From: Cudoniella acicularis
Lineage: Eukaryota; Ascomycota; Leotiomycetes; Helotiales; Helotiaceae
DNA length: 32,595 bases
NCBI GenBank assembly: GCA_013054445.1
Contig: JAAMPI010000547.1
Location: 1 to 32,595 of the forward strand
Direction: 5' to 3'
Shown here: positions 22,826 through 32,595 of the stretch, in pieces
How the letters are laid out: every line of letters starts with the position of its first letter
Numbering within the stretch: position 1 is the stretch's first letter
Notes under the pieces: generated by a model
Databases searched by the model: none
What the model was told of the DNA's origin: nothing
What the model saw: only the letters and a program-made list of their open reading frames with translations
Program-made: the position numbers and the translations under genes

Positions 22826-25800
22826 TCAGACCCCAACGGTAGATGTAGCTGGCACACTAGCCCATGTCCCCGTTTGGGTAACGGTGACAGAAGTAGCAGC
22901 ATACAAATTATACATATTCCCCGCACCACAGCTCTGTTTTGGATCACCCTTACAAGGAATCGTGCAAGCCTGGTTCCCAACCAAACTGGTCGGCTCAGGA
23001 GAAGGAGCAGCTGTCTGAGCGTAGCACTCATGACCATATTCGAGGCCGGCGAAGCGGTAAGTGGTTGCTGGGGTGGCGGATAGGCGCGCGATCGCGGAAG
23101 AGATGCAGAGATCGGGTGTCATGCTGTCGTTGCTAAACAGTTTGGGCATGTTGTGACCGCCAAAAGGACCGCCTGCTGGATCGGAGAAGCAGCCTACTGA
23201 TGCAAAACCACGAATTGCGGAGACTGTGGTGCTTAACGTCGTGGATGACGCCGCAGCGGAACCCAGAGATGTTGAGACGGAAGAAACTGTGTTCTTCAAA
23301 GAACTGATGCTGTTAGATGATGGACTTTGGTTTGGGGTTGGTGTTTGTAGGATGGATGAGCTGGATGCAACCGACGAGGGCGCGCTGGAGGGGCTTGAGC
23401 TTGATTCTTCAGCGACGTTTTTATACATGGATAATCGATTGGCTCCACCACACTGTGCGCAATTAGCAACCAGCTATTAATTGTGCGGGTATTTATTTAC
23501 TAGTTCGAGAGGATTCGCCATGCAGGTATCTATGCAGGAGCTTTCTGTCGCCGGGACACTACCTGCTCCAAGCGTATTTCCACAGTAACCTGGGAGGAGT
23601 CAGCATCAAATCATTCCCAGGTTCGTTTTTTCTAGGTGACACTGACATTCTTGATGAAACTCAAGCCCAAACCATGTATAACCTTGGCATGTAGCATAGC
23701 ATATTTCAATAGTCATATTATTGTTAGCATATACTTTATCGCCCAGAGCACGCACTCCATTGCCTTCTGTGTAGCATCCAACATAAGAGTACGAACCAAT
23801 CTGCTGGGTATTTGATGGCCCAATTTGTGATTCGGCAGCTCCAGATGATGTAGATGTGGATGTCCCAGATATGGAAGTCAATGGTGGTTTCACCGTAGAC
23901 CCGGGATTAGAAGGTGCAGCTGGACTTGAAATTGAAGAACTAGATATTAAGGTCGCGGTACTATTGATAGCCAAGGTCGGAATACTTGATGGTTGGGAAC
24001 TTAGCGAGTTAGACGTATTAGGCAAACCAGGAGTATATTTTGTTCGATCGTAGAAGATGGATATATATGTTGCTGGACCTCCACATGCTTGAGTTACGTC
24101 ACCTGGACAGCTGAACGAGCATTCTTTTAACGATTCGGCAGAGCTTGGGGGAGTTAGCATGAAGGTTCCAATTCAACAGGCCAAAGAGGCTTACTATTTC
24201 GATGCGGATGGTGCGTTGTTTCCACACTAATACTTTCATTAGAAATATTTTGATCATAGGAAAGAACAACAAACCCAGCACTCGGTATCTATAGGCGGTC
24301 AACTTTATTTTCTCCAGAGGAATTAGAAAAACTTACGATATTCAGTTCCAGCAAACATGTAACCAGCATTGAAGCATGTCGTCTGACATTGCCCATTTTC
24401 GTTAGTAGCAGAATTGAATTCTTTCTGAAGCTGCCTTCCGCCACCATCGAAATAACAACCAAGGTATAGGTATTCCGAAGAACCGTTTGACAACAGTGGG
24501 CCGACTTGTCTGGTTACAATGTTGGCTGTAATAGCTACATCATGCACACCAAATGTAATATCACTATTTCTGTCAGCGGATAGCCATAAAAATCCTTGTA
24601 GGAACCTACTCCACATTCAGAATCCAAACATCCGACACCGTATGATCGAGACGATTTACACCAAGTGGCGCGGCAATAATTGACACTTGTCCTAAAGCGC
24701 AAGAGTTGACATCGATGGTTTGGCCTTCATGCAAATCTACTCCCGCATTTGGAGCCAGTAATTCGGTATCGATGGGAGGTTTGCTCTTTGTGATGAGAAG
24801 CGCTGATCCACCGGAGTTGCAAATTCGAATGTCCCTTGACTGGGTTGTTCCCGCAAGAACACTGCCAAAGTCCATTGTGACGGGTTCGGAATAATCCCAA
24901 CCGCCCTCAATAGTTGAAACAGAGATATTAGCGATAGGAGCTGTTGACGAAGATCCAGTTAGAAGAACATATTCCGTCCCACCGGTTGTCCACCATTGGA
25001 CGAATGTGGAGTACGCTCCTGTTTGAGTAGGAAGAAAAGTAAGGGGAACGGAAAGCGTTTGGCCAGTTGCGAGAATATACCCAGCATTCGGAAGACTTGA
25101 TGAACTGAAGGCGCTGCCAAGAGCGCCATTAGTGATGTTCGTGTACTGGACAGGACCGTCGCTAGAGTCTACACTTTGCGTCCACGCAGCACCCAGAAAG
25201 GTCAGATTTTGCGCGCCAACATTCGACAGGATGACAGAAGCAGATAAGCCGGTTTTGGCAGCATCCGATCCGTTGACAATGCCCCCAAAATCAACTTCCG
25301 GTGGGGAAATAGTGAAGAATGCCGTTTCCGAGACCGTAGTTCCCGTGAGGGAAATGGGGAGAACATTGCTATATTGGGCAACAGCATTGGTGGTATACAA
25401 ATTCAGGTTTGTACTAGAAACGCCCGGCAATACTTTCCCGAAAGATGCGTTTTGGGCATCGTTGATTGAAGCCTGTGTGAGGTTCAGGGTGATTGGGAAT
25501 GAGAATGTAGCACCTTGAGCCAAAGGCCCCTGAGGGAGCGTCGCATTGGAGCATTGCCAAGTTGCTCGCCAGTCGTACAACCATTGATCGAAGTGATTGC
25601 GATAAGTGCAGTGCAGTTGATAATCTGGGTGCTAGCCGTTCCAATGGCTACGTCTCCAAAGTCAACCGGTGATGTGCAACTGAGGGGTAGAGCGACGGGG
25701 GAACCGAGACAGATGATATTCCCATTGCTGTCCGAAACGTAAAGGCGACCGTCGCCGAATGCTGGACGTAGGAACTTGTTCAAACCTCCAGTTGCCGGGA

Positions 25801-27788
25801 TTGTGATAGGCGTTAAGACCCCATTGACTGGGACAGCATTGAAAGCGACAAGACCAGCAATAGGATCACAAATCCACAGAATTCCTGTTCCTGCTTGTCC
25901 CTTGTAGGTGGTGATAGTTGGGGGCCCTGAAGGACGGTTAGCTAGTGAAGCGTTATCGACTAGACTTTTCGTACCAATTCCTACCCTTCCAGCTCCATTA
26001 GTCGCAGTCTGCCCAACGAGGGTAAATAAGGGAGCTCCGTTCAGATCAACTCCGAGTTTGTAACAGACAGTGGGGTAGCCTATCAAATCAGCGAAGGGAA
26101 GGTGCGAAAACATAAAATATCTTACCAATAGGGGTGAAGCTGTAAACATATTAGTATCTGGCTCGGAGTTTCAACAAGAGGTGCAAGAGTACTTACTATA
26201 TATAGCCACCCTCAAGAGGATATGACCCCGCACCTGCAAACACAGAGCCTTGAGCAATGATCGTTTGAATGATATTATCGGTACCTGGCAGATATTAGAG
26301 TGGAAAGACTTGGAAGACAACGAAAACTTACCACCAGAGCCTTGCTTGAAGCCGCCGAGGTTATTTGCATCCAAGATACTATAAATATAAGAAATTGTAA
26401 CAAAACTCGAAGAACACTTACTAAGCTTTGCCATTCTTCCCCACAGAAACCGCAATCCTTGACACACCGCCACCATTAAAGACAGTCGGATCTAGAAGAG
26501 CAACGCCTCCAGAACCCAAGTCCCGATCACCAGCATCCATACTCACATACTCATACGGTTCAAAATAGTCTGACAAGGTAATATTGCCCGCGGGTGACAC
26601 CGTCATACTTGCAACAACTTCATCGAGGGTTGAAAGGGACGTTCTCCCTGACCCTGGGACATCCCCATTTGCATGTCCCTCGCCATTTCTGAGTTCGTTA
26701 GTCGGTAGTTCTGCTCCAAGATGATGCAGAACTTACCCAGTGGCAAGAAAGAAGCGATTCCCATCTTGCGCAAGGCCCATGCCACCTTGCCAAATACCAG
26801 CCTTGCCTCCCTCTTGAAGAGTGATGTCGGTCACAACAGGCGGTGCTCCGGGGCTCGCTTCCATGGCGTAGATTGACGTGACACCTGAAATACCAATTAG
26901 TCTAGATTTCCCAGGATTAGATAGGTCACATACCAACGCCGGCACTTGTGCTCACGGCAACGGCCATCCCTGTATAATTGAAAAGGTCGCAATGACCACC
27001 GAAGCCACCAACAACCACTCCATTCAGCATTGTCAAAGAAGGTCGTTGCAGAACCGTGCCACCGATGAAGTACCTGTGTTATCAGTATTACAGTGTTGAG
27101 ACACTCAAGTGAGAACTTACCTAGTATTATCATTATCTGCAAAGTGACCATCGATTAAAACTGGAAATCCTGGTTTATCTTGCAGCGTCTGCACATCAAC
27201 AGCATAGAACTGGTAGATCCCTGAAATATTGGTTTAAAAGGTGATACAAATTATTTGATTGAACTTACCGTTGGCCACTCCGCCGCTGGAAGCTCCATTC
27301 TTGTAGCCCTTTGAGAAAAAATAAGCAGTGTTCGAAGTGGGGTCGATAACAGGGGTTCCCTATAAAGCGTCAATACAATTTCTACAAAAATCACTCTCAG
27401 TATAACGTACTGTGACTCCAATATAGTTTGGAATATCTGTGCACCCGATATCGCTTTGCAGAAACGGGGGCTGAACTGTGCGAGAGCTCAACAGAGTACC
27501 ATTGACTGCATCCAAGGTGCGGATGACATTCATAGACGATGCAGTAAAGACTAATTGAGATGCTCCAGGTGGAGTATAAACTAGCGGCTTAGCGTACCAC
27601 AACTCTTTCGCGCCGTAGATGTTCTTCCACAAAATGCCGAAACTGGAAGAGCCAACAGTTGCTGGATCCATATTATGATTACTGAGATATCCCGATTGTG
27701 CTGGGTCGGCATCTTGGATTTCGTCTGTAGGCGCCAGTGAGTGAACGAAGATGGGCACAAAGACCACGATGGAAAGGAAGGACAACAT
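22826..27788 (-). CDS. Secreted WSC-domain protein with beta-propeller-like and Ig-like regions
   Basis: About 15 exons fit: 27788-27411, 27359-27269, 27220-27121, 27073-26934, 26884-26737, 26688-26422, 26378-26332, 26284-26197, 26139-26126, 26079-24610, 24569-24337, about 24226-24195, 24143-23647, 23589-23501 and 23452-22826. The product is about 1,330 residues. The ATG at 27788 opens a signal peptide (MLSFLSIVVFVPIFVHSLA). Repeats such as IYQFYAVDVQTLQDKPGFPV and LYVSDSNGNIICLGS resemble a PQQ/quinoprotein-type propeller. Then come Ig/ASH-like strands (PEVDFGGIVNGS, TMDFGSVLAGTTQSRDI). Three WSC domains follow, starting at YLGCYFDGGG, YVGCYTEGNG and SVGCFSDPAG, each with Cys pairs and two ending in CGG(A/P)N-like or CGGP motifs, separated by Ser/Thr linkers. 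WSC domains bind glycans in several fungal proteins, so a cell-wall or extracellular role is likely. A one-base frameshift lies near 25575, and the 24336 donor does not join in frame, so the gene may be damaged. Confidence 0.82.
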
Positions 27789-29379
27789 GATGGCGCGCTG
27801 TGACAAGGCCAGCACAAGGGACCCAAGAACGAAGGTTTGGGATGAAGGAAACCAGAATTGGTAGAATCAGCAGTGAGCTATCATACTTATGACAGGACTG
27901 CAGGTTCAGGTGACGAAGGTGCGATCTTCGGTACGACTCCCGTCGTGCTGTGTAAATGGGTACAAGTGGGCAGGTACGCTGGTAGCTTGGCAGCTTTGTA
28001 CAGGATCTTTTGATGATAAAAGTTCTATCAAAGATAACACAGATACATGGATATGCCATGTGAACGAAGAAGATTCAGAGAGCGAGGGCTAGCTATGTGG
28101 CTAGAATGTGATCATCACTTGGTACTTGCCCCTTGGTGTTCGGGAGCGTGCAACCAAAAGTCCAGGACCTGCGTCAGCTGTGTAACTTGTAAAGCCCCGG
28201 TGACCAGCCTGCTTAAGGTTGGAAGTGAAGAGTGTGAAAATCTTGTACAGCTATGACTTTGCTAACTCTCGGTCCTGAAGGGCCTTGGACGAAGCCAGTA
28301 GCACAGTAACAAAGGGTATTGGCCTCAAGGAGCCCATTTCCGTAAGGGGAACATGGAGGAAACTCGAGCAGAGGAATGCAGACGAGGTAAAGGAGCTGGT
28401 AAAAGCGAAGCGGTGAGACCGTCTGTTTCCTGGCAGAACACGTTGTTCACGGCTTGCTGCAAGCTCTTGGAGATATCCATGGTTTGATAGGATTGTATGG
28501 AGCCCTCGGTAGCTTGCAGGAGGCCATCAATGTCAATACACCGAGATGGGTTTCTTGGCACGCGTTACACTGTGGAATAATATACCTAGGTAGCATGAAC
28601 AAAAGGCACCAGCGGGTTGGTTTGCTGGTGATATCGCGGGGTTGGATGAGGTTGCAAATGAAGGTTAAAGACGACTCGAAACTGGCTCCGATATTGATAT
28701 CGACAGCCATGTGGCTTCATTATTGCACCCCACGTGTGCTTTGAAAAACTTGTTGCATATTGGAAACCAGACGGCGATTAGTGGGATGTTGCGCAAAGAC
28801 TCAAGGAAGAAGTTTCGGCGCTGGACAAAACTTCCTTCGGAGAAAAAGGGTCTTAGATTGCTTCATAGCTCGTCCAACGATACTCGCATTGGTGGCCCCA
28901 CCACAGTAGCAGAAGCATGAAAGACAGGATGCAAAAAATGGCTTCGGAGGTGTTGGGGTTATGGAGGATTGAAGGTCGATAGAGAGGAAAATACGGCGTT
29001 GGAGGTTGGGATTTTGGGTAGGGGGGGAAAGCAAAAAGTGCTGTGTGGCCCCAGGCTGTGAGATGTGCTAAATCTACATTTCAAGTAGCCTAGCTTAAGC
29101 CGCTTTAGGCCACCCTCCCCTTGTAGATGCGCACTACTTAGGTACTTCCAGTGTGCTTCGGGCGGCTTGCAGGCTTCAGTGCACGACAACAATTCTCTTC
29201 GCGATGGCAAAATTCCAGACTTCAAGCCTGTCACATCGCACTAACAATCGAATCTGAATTCATTCATCTAGTGCATGTAACTGCAGAATTACGAGTGGAC
29301 GATTTTACATCTCTTTATGCGTTACAGTCCAGTTCAGTACACTTGGGCGCGTGCGATGATCATACTTGGGACCCGATAT
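27789..29379. other. Intergenic region, weak ORFs only
   Basis: The left part is the promoter of the WSC gene starting at 27788. Around 28325-28710 the minus strand has two overlapping open frames with protein-like composition. Joining them needs a 32-nt intron (gtatat...ccaag near 28594-28563), which is too short to trust, so I do not call a gene. The rest has no credible ORF, repeat or RNA gene. Confidence 0.35.
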
Positions 29380-30449
29380 TTACAACTTCTCGACCAGCTT
29401 CGGCGCCTCCGGATCCTCCAAATTGAGCGACATTAGTCTGGCCACTGCCACGATATCTCCTCCCTCATCCATGACGGTGACATCGATGCCGATTCTGCCG
29501 TTGCTGGCTGGACGAAACACAGTCCTAGTGAACAACCACTCTGCGCCTTTCGGGTCTTTCTTGACCTCCATCGACATAGAGATTGTTGGGTACTTGAAAT
29601 CGAATAGGTTCTTGGGGCCATCGCCGAGATTGGAAAAGGATATTGGAATGGCCGCTATCTATAATCAATTCAGTCAACATAAGGAGCAGAGAGAGCGTGG
29701 TGATGGCTGACCGGATCACAGAGAGTTCCCAAGTGTACAACTTCGAATGCGGACCCATCGTCAATCTTTGACCATGTCTCTCGAATCCCTGGCCCGAATC
29801 GATTCTTGAATTGGCGATCAGGTCCACCCTTGGGAATATATAAACGATACTGGCGAGCCGTCTGCAAAGCGTTCATCCACCATTCCTCACACCATCTCTC
29901 GCAGAGGTGTCTAGGTACTGGCGCGTTGGCAGACTTTTCACAGTTTTCCCATGTCGCCCCTGCTTCTGTCGCAAGATTTCCCTGGGTGACGATTGCAACA
30001 GCGCGTGTCGACAGTTTTCCATCGCGGCCTTTGGCTTTTATCTCTACCTCGACAACCGAAAACTTCCGACCGAGCTTAATATCCCTGAAAGCGAATACCA
30101 GCGGGCCTTGAGGGACAACTGCAATAAATTGTATCTGCAAATGAATCGCATCTGGTTGCGACAGAGAGGGATATCGATGTCTAAAATACTGGGTTGCTGC
30201 GGCCTGGATGTATGTGACGGTGGTTCCGCCATGTCCTCTAATCTTTGTTAATTACTGCGCATTGCGAACAAAGCTTGCGCACCTTCCAACTACACTACAC
30301 CAATCGTGGGGTAAGTACCCCTCAAAGGTGTCCACCGTGCCACCAATCGGTTTCAATTTGAGTGCTTCATCCAATGGAGTAGCATTACAAGGCAGCGCCT
30401 TCAGCTCGGGAAGAAATTCTGCATTGGTCGCGCTCCATGGGTCTGCCAT
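29380..30449 (-). CDS. Hot-dog-fold acyl-CoA thioesterase-like protein
   Basis: Three exons fit: 30449-30283, 30237-29712 and 29658-29380, with introns of 45 nt and 53 nt (gtcagc donor, attatag acceptor), giving 323 residues. The ATG at 30449 begins MADPWSATNAEFLPELKALP. The first half carries HGGTTVTYIQAAATQYFR followed by strands IHLQIQFIAVVPQGPLVFAF and SVVEVEIKAKGRDGKLSTRA. The second half has KYPTISMSMEV, EWLFTRTVFRPASNGRIGI and DIVAVARLMSLN. This double hot-dog arrangement matches the fungal thioesterase-like superfamily (4HBT_3 type), which hydrolyses acyl-CoA thioesters; specificity cannot be read from sequence. There is no signal peptide and no clear peroxisomal C-terminal tripeptide. 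An equivalent of tesB-type active residues could not be assigned with certainty. It stands alone, not in an obvious cluster. Confidence 0.83.
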
Positions 30450-31261
30450 TCTGTGACAGGTTGAAACAAAATGGAAGGTTTTGTGTGGGCGTGTAAGATG
30501 TTCTTTTGTGTGTAGTTATCTTCTTCCAGTCAAGCTGACTGCAGGAGTTGTTGGTTTCTGTTGGTAGCGCTTGCTGATTTTCTTATCGTCCTATTGGAGG
30601 CATAAGAGAAAACCCTGCCAGTTAGTAGTGCTAGTGCTACCGGCATGTGCAACCAATTCTTCCACAAAGCTAGCATACCTAGGAATTATCTATCTCTCAA
30701 ATGCGATCACCTTTGCGTGCTAATTATTTTAATCAAATTTTGGTAAAACATGCATAGCAAAGATATCCTCCTTTCCATAGGATAAATCTCATTTACCTTT
30801 AGCATTTATAGTGTTTTTGTTTCTGGGACTGCCAGAGCATTTGGAGTTACAGAATGCTATACATTTACGAAGAGAGAAATGAACATATTCTGTGGCTAAC
30901 TACTTTACTCTTGTATCCTTCGTTCAGGGTGCACAGTTAAACATTACAGTTGCATTTTCAACCCTGAACCCTGAAGACCCTCGTTTTCAAACCACAACAG
31001 AAATAGTTGGAACAATTGGACAGAACTCCCTATGGGCTGAGCCTTTCCTCGTCGAAGGCCCCACTGATTCGCGCTACATTTTTGAGCGCCACAATTTGTG
31101 GCATCTTCCAAAGCTATTTTTTCTTGCGGCTAAATGTGACGCACATCTTTCGATCTCCTACGACCCCAAGGCAACTTTCTTGGTTTAGGAGCTCAAAATT
31201 CCACGGACAAAGGGTGTTAATATCTGAACCAAGCTTCAAGCACGAGCAAATAGGATATCGA
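30450..31261. other. Intergenic region with an unidentified open stretch
   Basis: The first 150 bases are the promoter of the leftward thioesterase gene. Between about 30892 and 31188 a plus-strand frame without an ATG encodes about 98 residues with protein-like composition (for example LNPEDPRFQTTTEIVG). It matches no family I know and may be a relic linked to the decayed membrane-protein gene that follows. Confidence 0.3.
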
Positions 31262-32595
31262 ATGTCGATAGCTTACACTTCACAACTCTCAGATAACGGA
31301 TCTCTGCAAGACCATGGCATTGCACTCTTGCCACGGGACTTGAGTTTTGGTCTTGCCAAACAAAAGGGAGCCCCTGTGAATAGCGATGGATATGATGGGA
31401 TACCGTCAGTTCAAGGGTGGCCGACACGGCCTCAACGACTCTCTAGTCAGCCTGCGGAAATTGTCCTGATTATCGTCACCGAGATTTTTTCCCTCGGATC
31501 TCCAATTTTGTTCTTAGCTTTGACAGTAAATATCGCGATACTTGATGGGGAGATAGTTCTCGATAGAGACTAGATGACTCTTCAACAGTATATCCATTAG
31601 GTAATGTGTTTCTTCAGAAATCTGGCCACTAGCTGATTTTGGGACTTAGGCATTTTCATCATTTCCCTACATCTTCGGAATAATTGTTGGAAGAATGATG
31701 AAACTATTAGCAACCTGAAGACTTCAGAAAGGCTCCACCTTGGGATTCCTCGAGCAAGTGATGGGCAGTACTTCTTTTGGAGCTGCCTTGACAACCCACG
31801 CTCTTCTACGGCCTCTCAATATCACAACAATTGTACTTCTTGTTGTTTGGACTTTTTCGCCCATAGGAACTCGCGTACTTGTATCAACAATCACTCCAGA
31901 GCCCGTCTCACTGTCGGCAGCATCCACGGTCCAATATCTGGATACGTCCCAGGCCTCGAAGTATTACTCGTCGGAATACAGCGGTGTACCCAAACTTCTT
32001 TCTGGACCCATAAGCTACCTGTTATACTTCGAGCTTATTGTCTCCCCACGATGTGAGAACTTCAAGCCAAGTCCTCTGGGGAAACCTCAAAATTCCGAAC
32101 TACGCACGTTTGAATAGTTATCCTCCAAACAGTACCGGGTGGAGGACAATACCCAGTCAAGGCGTTGTTTATTCGTCCCTCCTGGGTATTTCTACATCTA
32201 ATTTGCCAGTATACGGCAACAGAACCTTCACAATGACAACAAGCTTCCTCGACCTCGACTGCTACAATATTACCAAAGGCCCTGCCATCCCGCTTGGTGT
32301 GAGCGTTGACGGACCAAAATGGCACGGCAGTAGCACGCAAAACGACAGCAACTTCTTCATCGCTATCGACGGCTTTATATCCTTTAACTCTACCCTCGAA
32401 ACCAGCTATTCCATCTCAGACTACATCAACGCCACAAACGGCACCTAAATCCCGCACAACCTCCTCTTCCAATCCGCCACCCCCTCCTCCAAACAATTCA
32501 CACTCGCGTACTGCAACCTCAGCGAAATCTACGTCGATACCAGCACCCTCTGCACCTCCACCTTAACTCAAACTTGCATCCCAACCTCCCAACGC
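31262..32595 (+). pseudogene. Decayed multi-pass membrane protein gene, continues past the window
   Basis: Starting at the ATG at 31262, a frame with a hydrophobic segment (EIVLIIVTEIFSLGSPILFL) runs to TAG at 31571-31573 and meets another TAG at 31598-31600. A 49-nt intron (31601-31649, gtaatg to cttag) then leads to AFSSFPYIFGIIVGRM and a TGA at 31716-31718. Next comes a third hydrophobic stretch (ITTIVLLVVWTFSPIG). A frameshift near 32040 is needed to reach LWGNLKIPNYARL and the following Asn-rich extracellular-like part, which meets TAA at 32446-32448. After it, the same frame continues with FTLAYCNLSEIYVDTSTLC to the window edge. The order of membrane segments, LWGN motif and Cys-containing region matches a common ascomycete membrane-protein family of unknown role. 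Four stops and one frameshift make it a pseudogene unless the splice model is wrong. Confidence 0.6.

Noticed and set aside
28325..28710. Possible two-exon minus-strand gene
   Set aside because: The frames look protein-like, but joining them needs a 32-nt intron without a clear branch site, below the usual fungal minimum.
1..32595. CRISPR array, bacterial operon signals or rRNA
   Set aside because: No regularly spaced repeats, Shine-Dalgarno-led operons or rRNA-like sequence were seen; spliceosomal introns show a eukaryotic nuclear sequence.

Overview
The window reads as nuclear DNA of a filamentous ascomycete. Introns are short (about 44-108 nt) with GT...AG ends and branch sites such as gctaac, gctaat or gctgac. 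Intergenic spaces are long and often AT-rich, and the protein families (2EXR, WSC-repeat, AIM9-like kinase, fungal HATPase/DUF3883) are fungal. Tandem 2EXR genes make Leotiomycetes (Helotiales-type) my best guess, but that is inference. All exon models were built by hand from splice signals and frame continuity.

Layout. 1-533 (-): N-terminal part of a Ser/Arg-rich protein cut by the window edge. 534-3937: mostly non-coding, with a diverged duplication and a 20-bp perfect palindrome. 3938-9161 (+): a tandem array of three 2EXR-family genes. The first is a pseudogene; the other two are two-exon genes with an N-terminal coiled coil, two E-x-R motifs and a candidate zinc-binding insert. 9527-9829: a 271-bp segment between near-identical 16-bp direct repeats, with a CTA tail, possibly a retroposed element. 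10623-16767 (+): an eight-exon gene of about 1,930 codons. It has an N-terminal HSP90/MutL-type ATPase domain, a middle region with four CVWxxP repeats bounded by phase-2 introns, a low-complexity linker and a C-terminal DUF3883 (NO VEIN C-terminal, PD-(D/E)XK-like) domain. One in-frame TAA at codon 271 is unexplained. 16831-18681 (-), convergent with it: a three-exon AIM9-like phosphotransferase/kinase with a probable mitochondrial presequence. 18995-19596 (-): a small Trp/Tyr-rich protein with a frame problem near its start. 20953-21736 (-): a three-exon NTF2/SnoaL-like protein.

22826-27788 (-): a large secreted protein of about 15 exons: signal peptide, beta-propeller-like region, Ig/ASH-like region and three WSC domains. 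It carries one clear single-base frameshift and one splice junction that does not keep frame. 29380-30449 (-): a three-exon hot-dog-fold acyl-CoA thioesterase-like gene. 31262-32595 (+): a decayed multi-pass membrane protein with several stops, running off the right edge.

The genes do not form an obvious pathway or biosynthetic cluster. The most system-like object is the HATPase-DUF3883 gene, whose ATPase-plus-nuclease-like design resembles proteins discussed in genome defence and chromatin contexts. Several loci carry single lesions, so either this is a decaying accessory region or the assembly contains small indel errors; raw reads or RNA-seq would separate the two.
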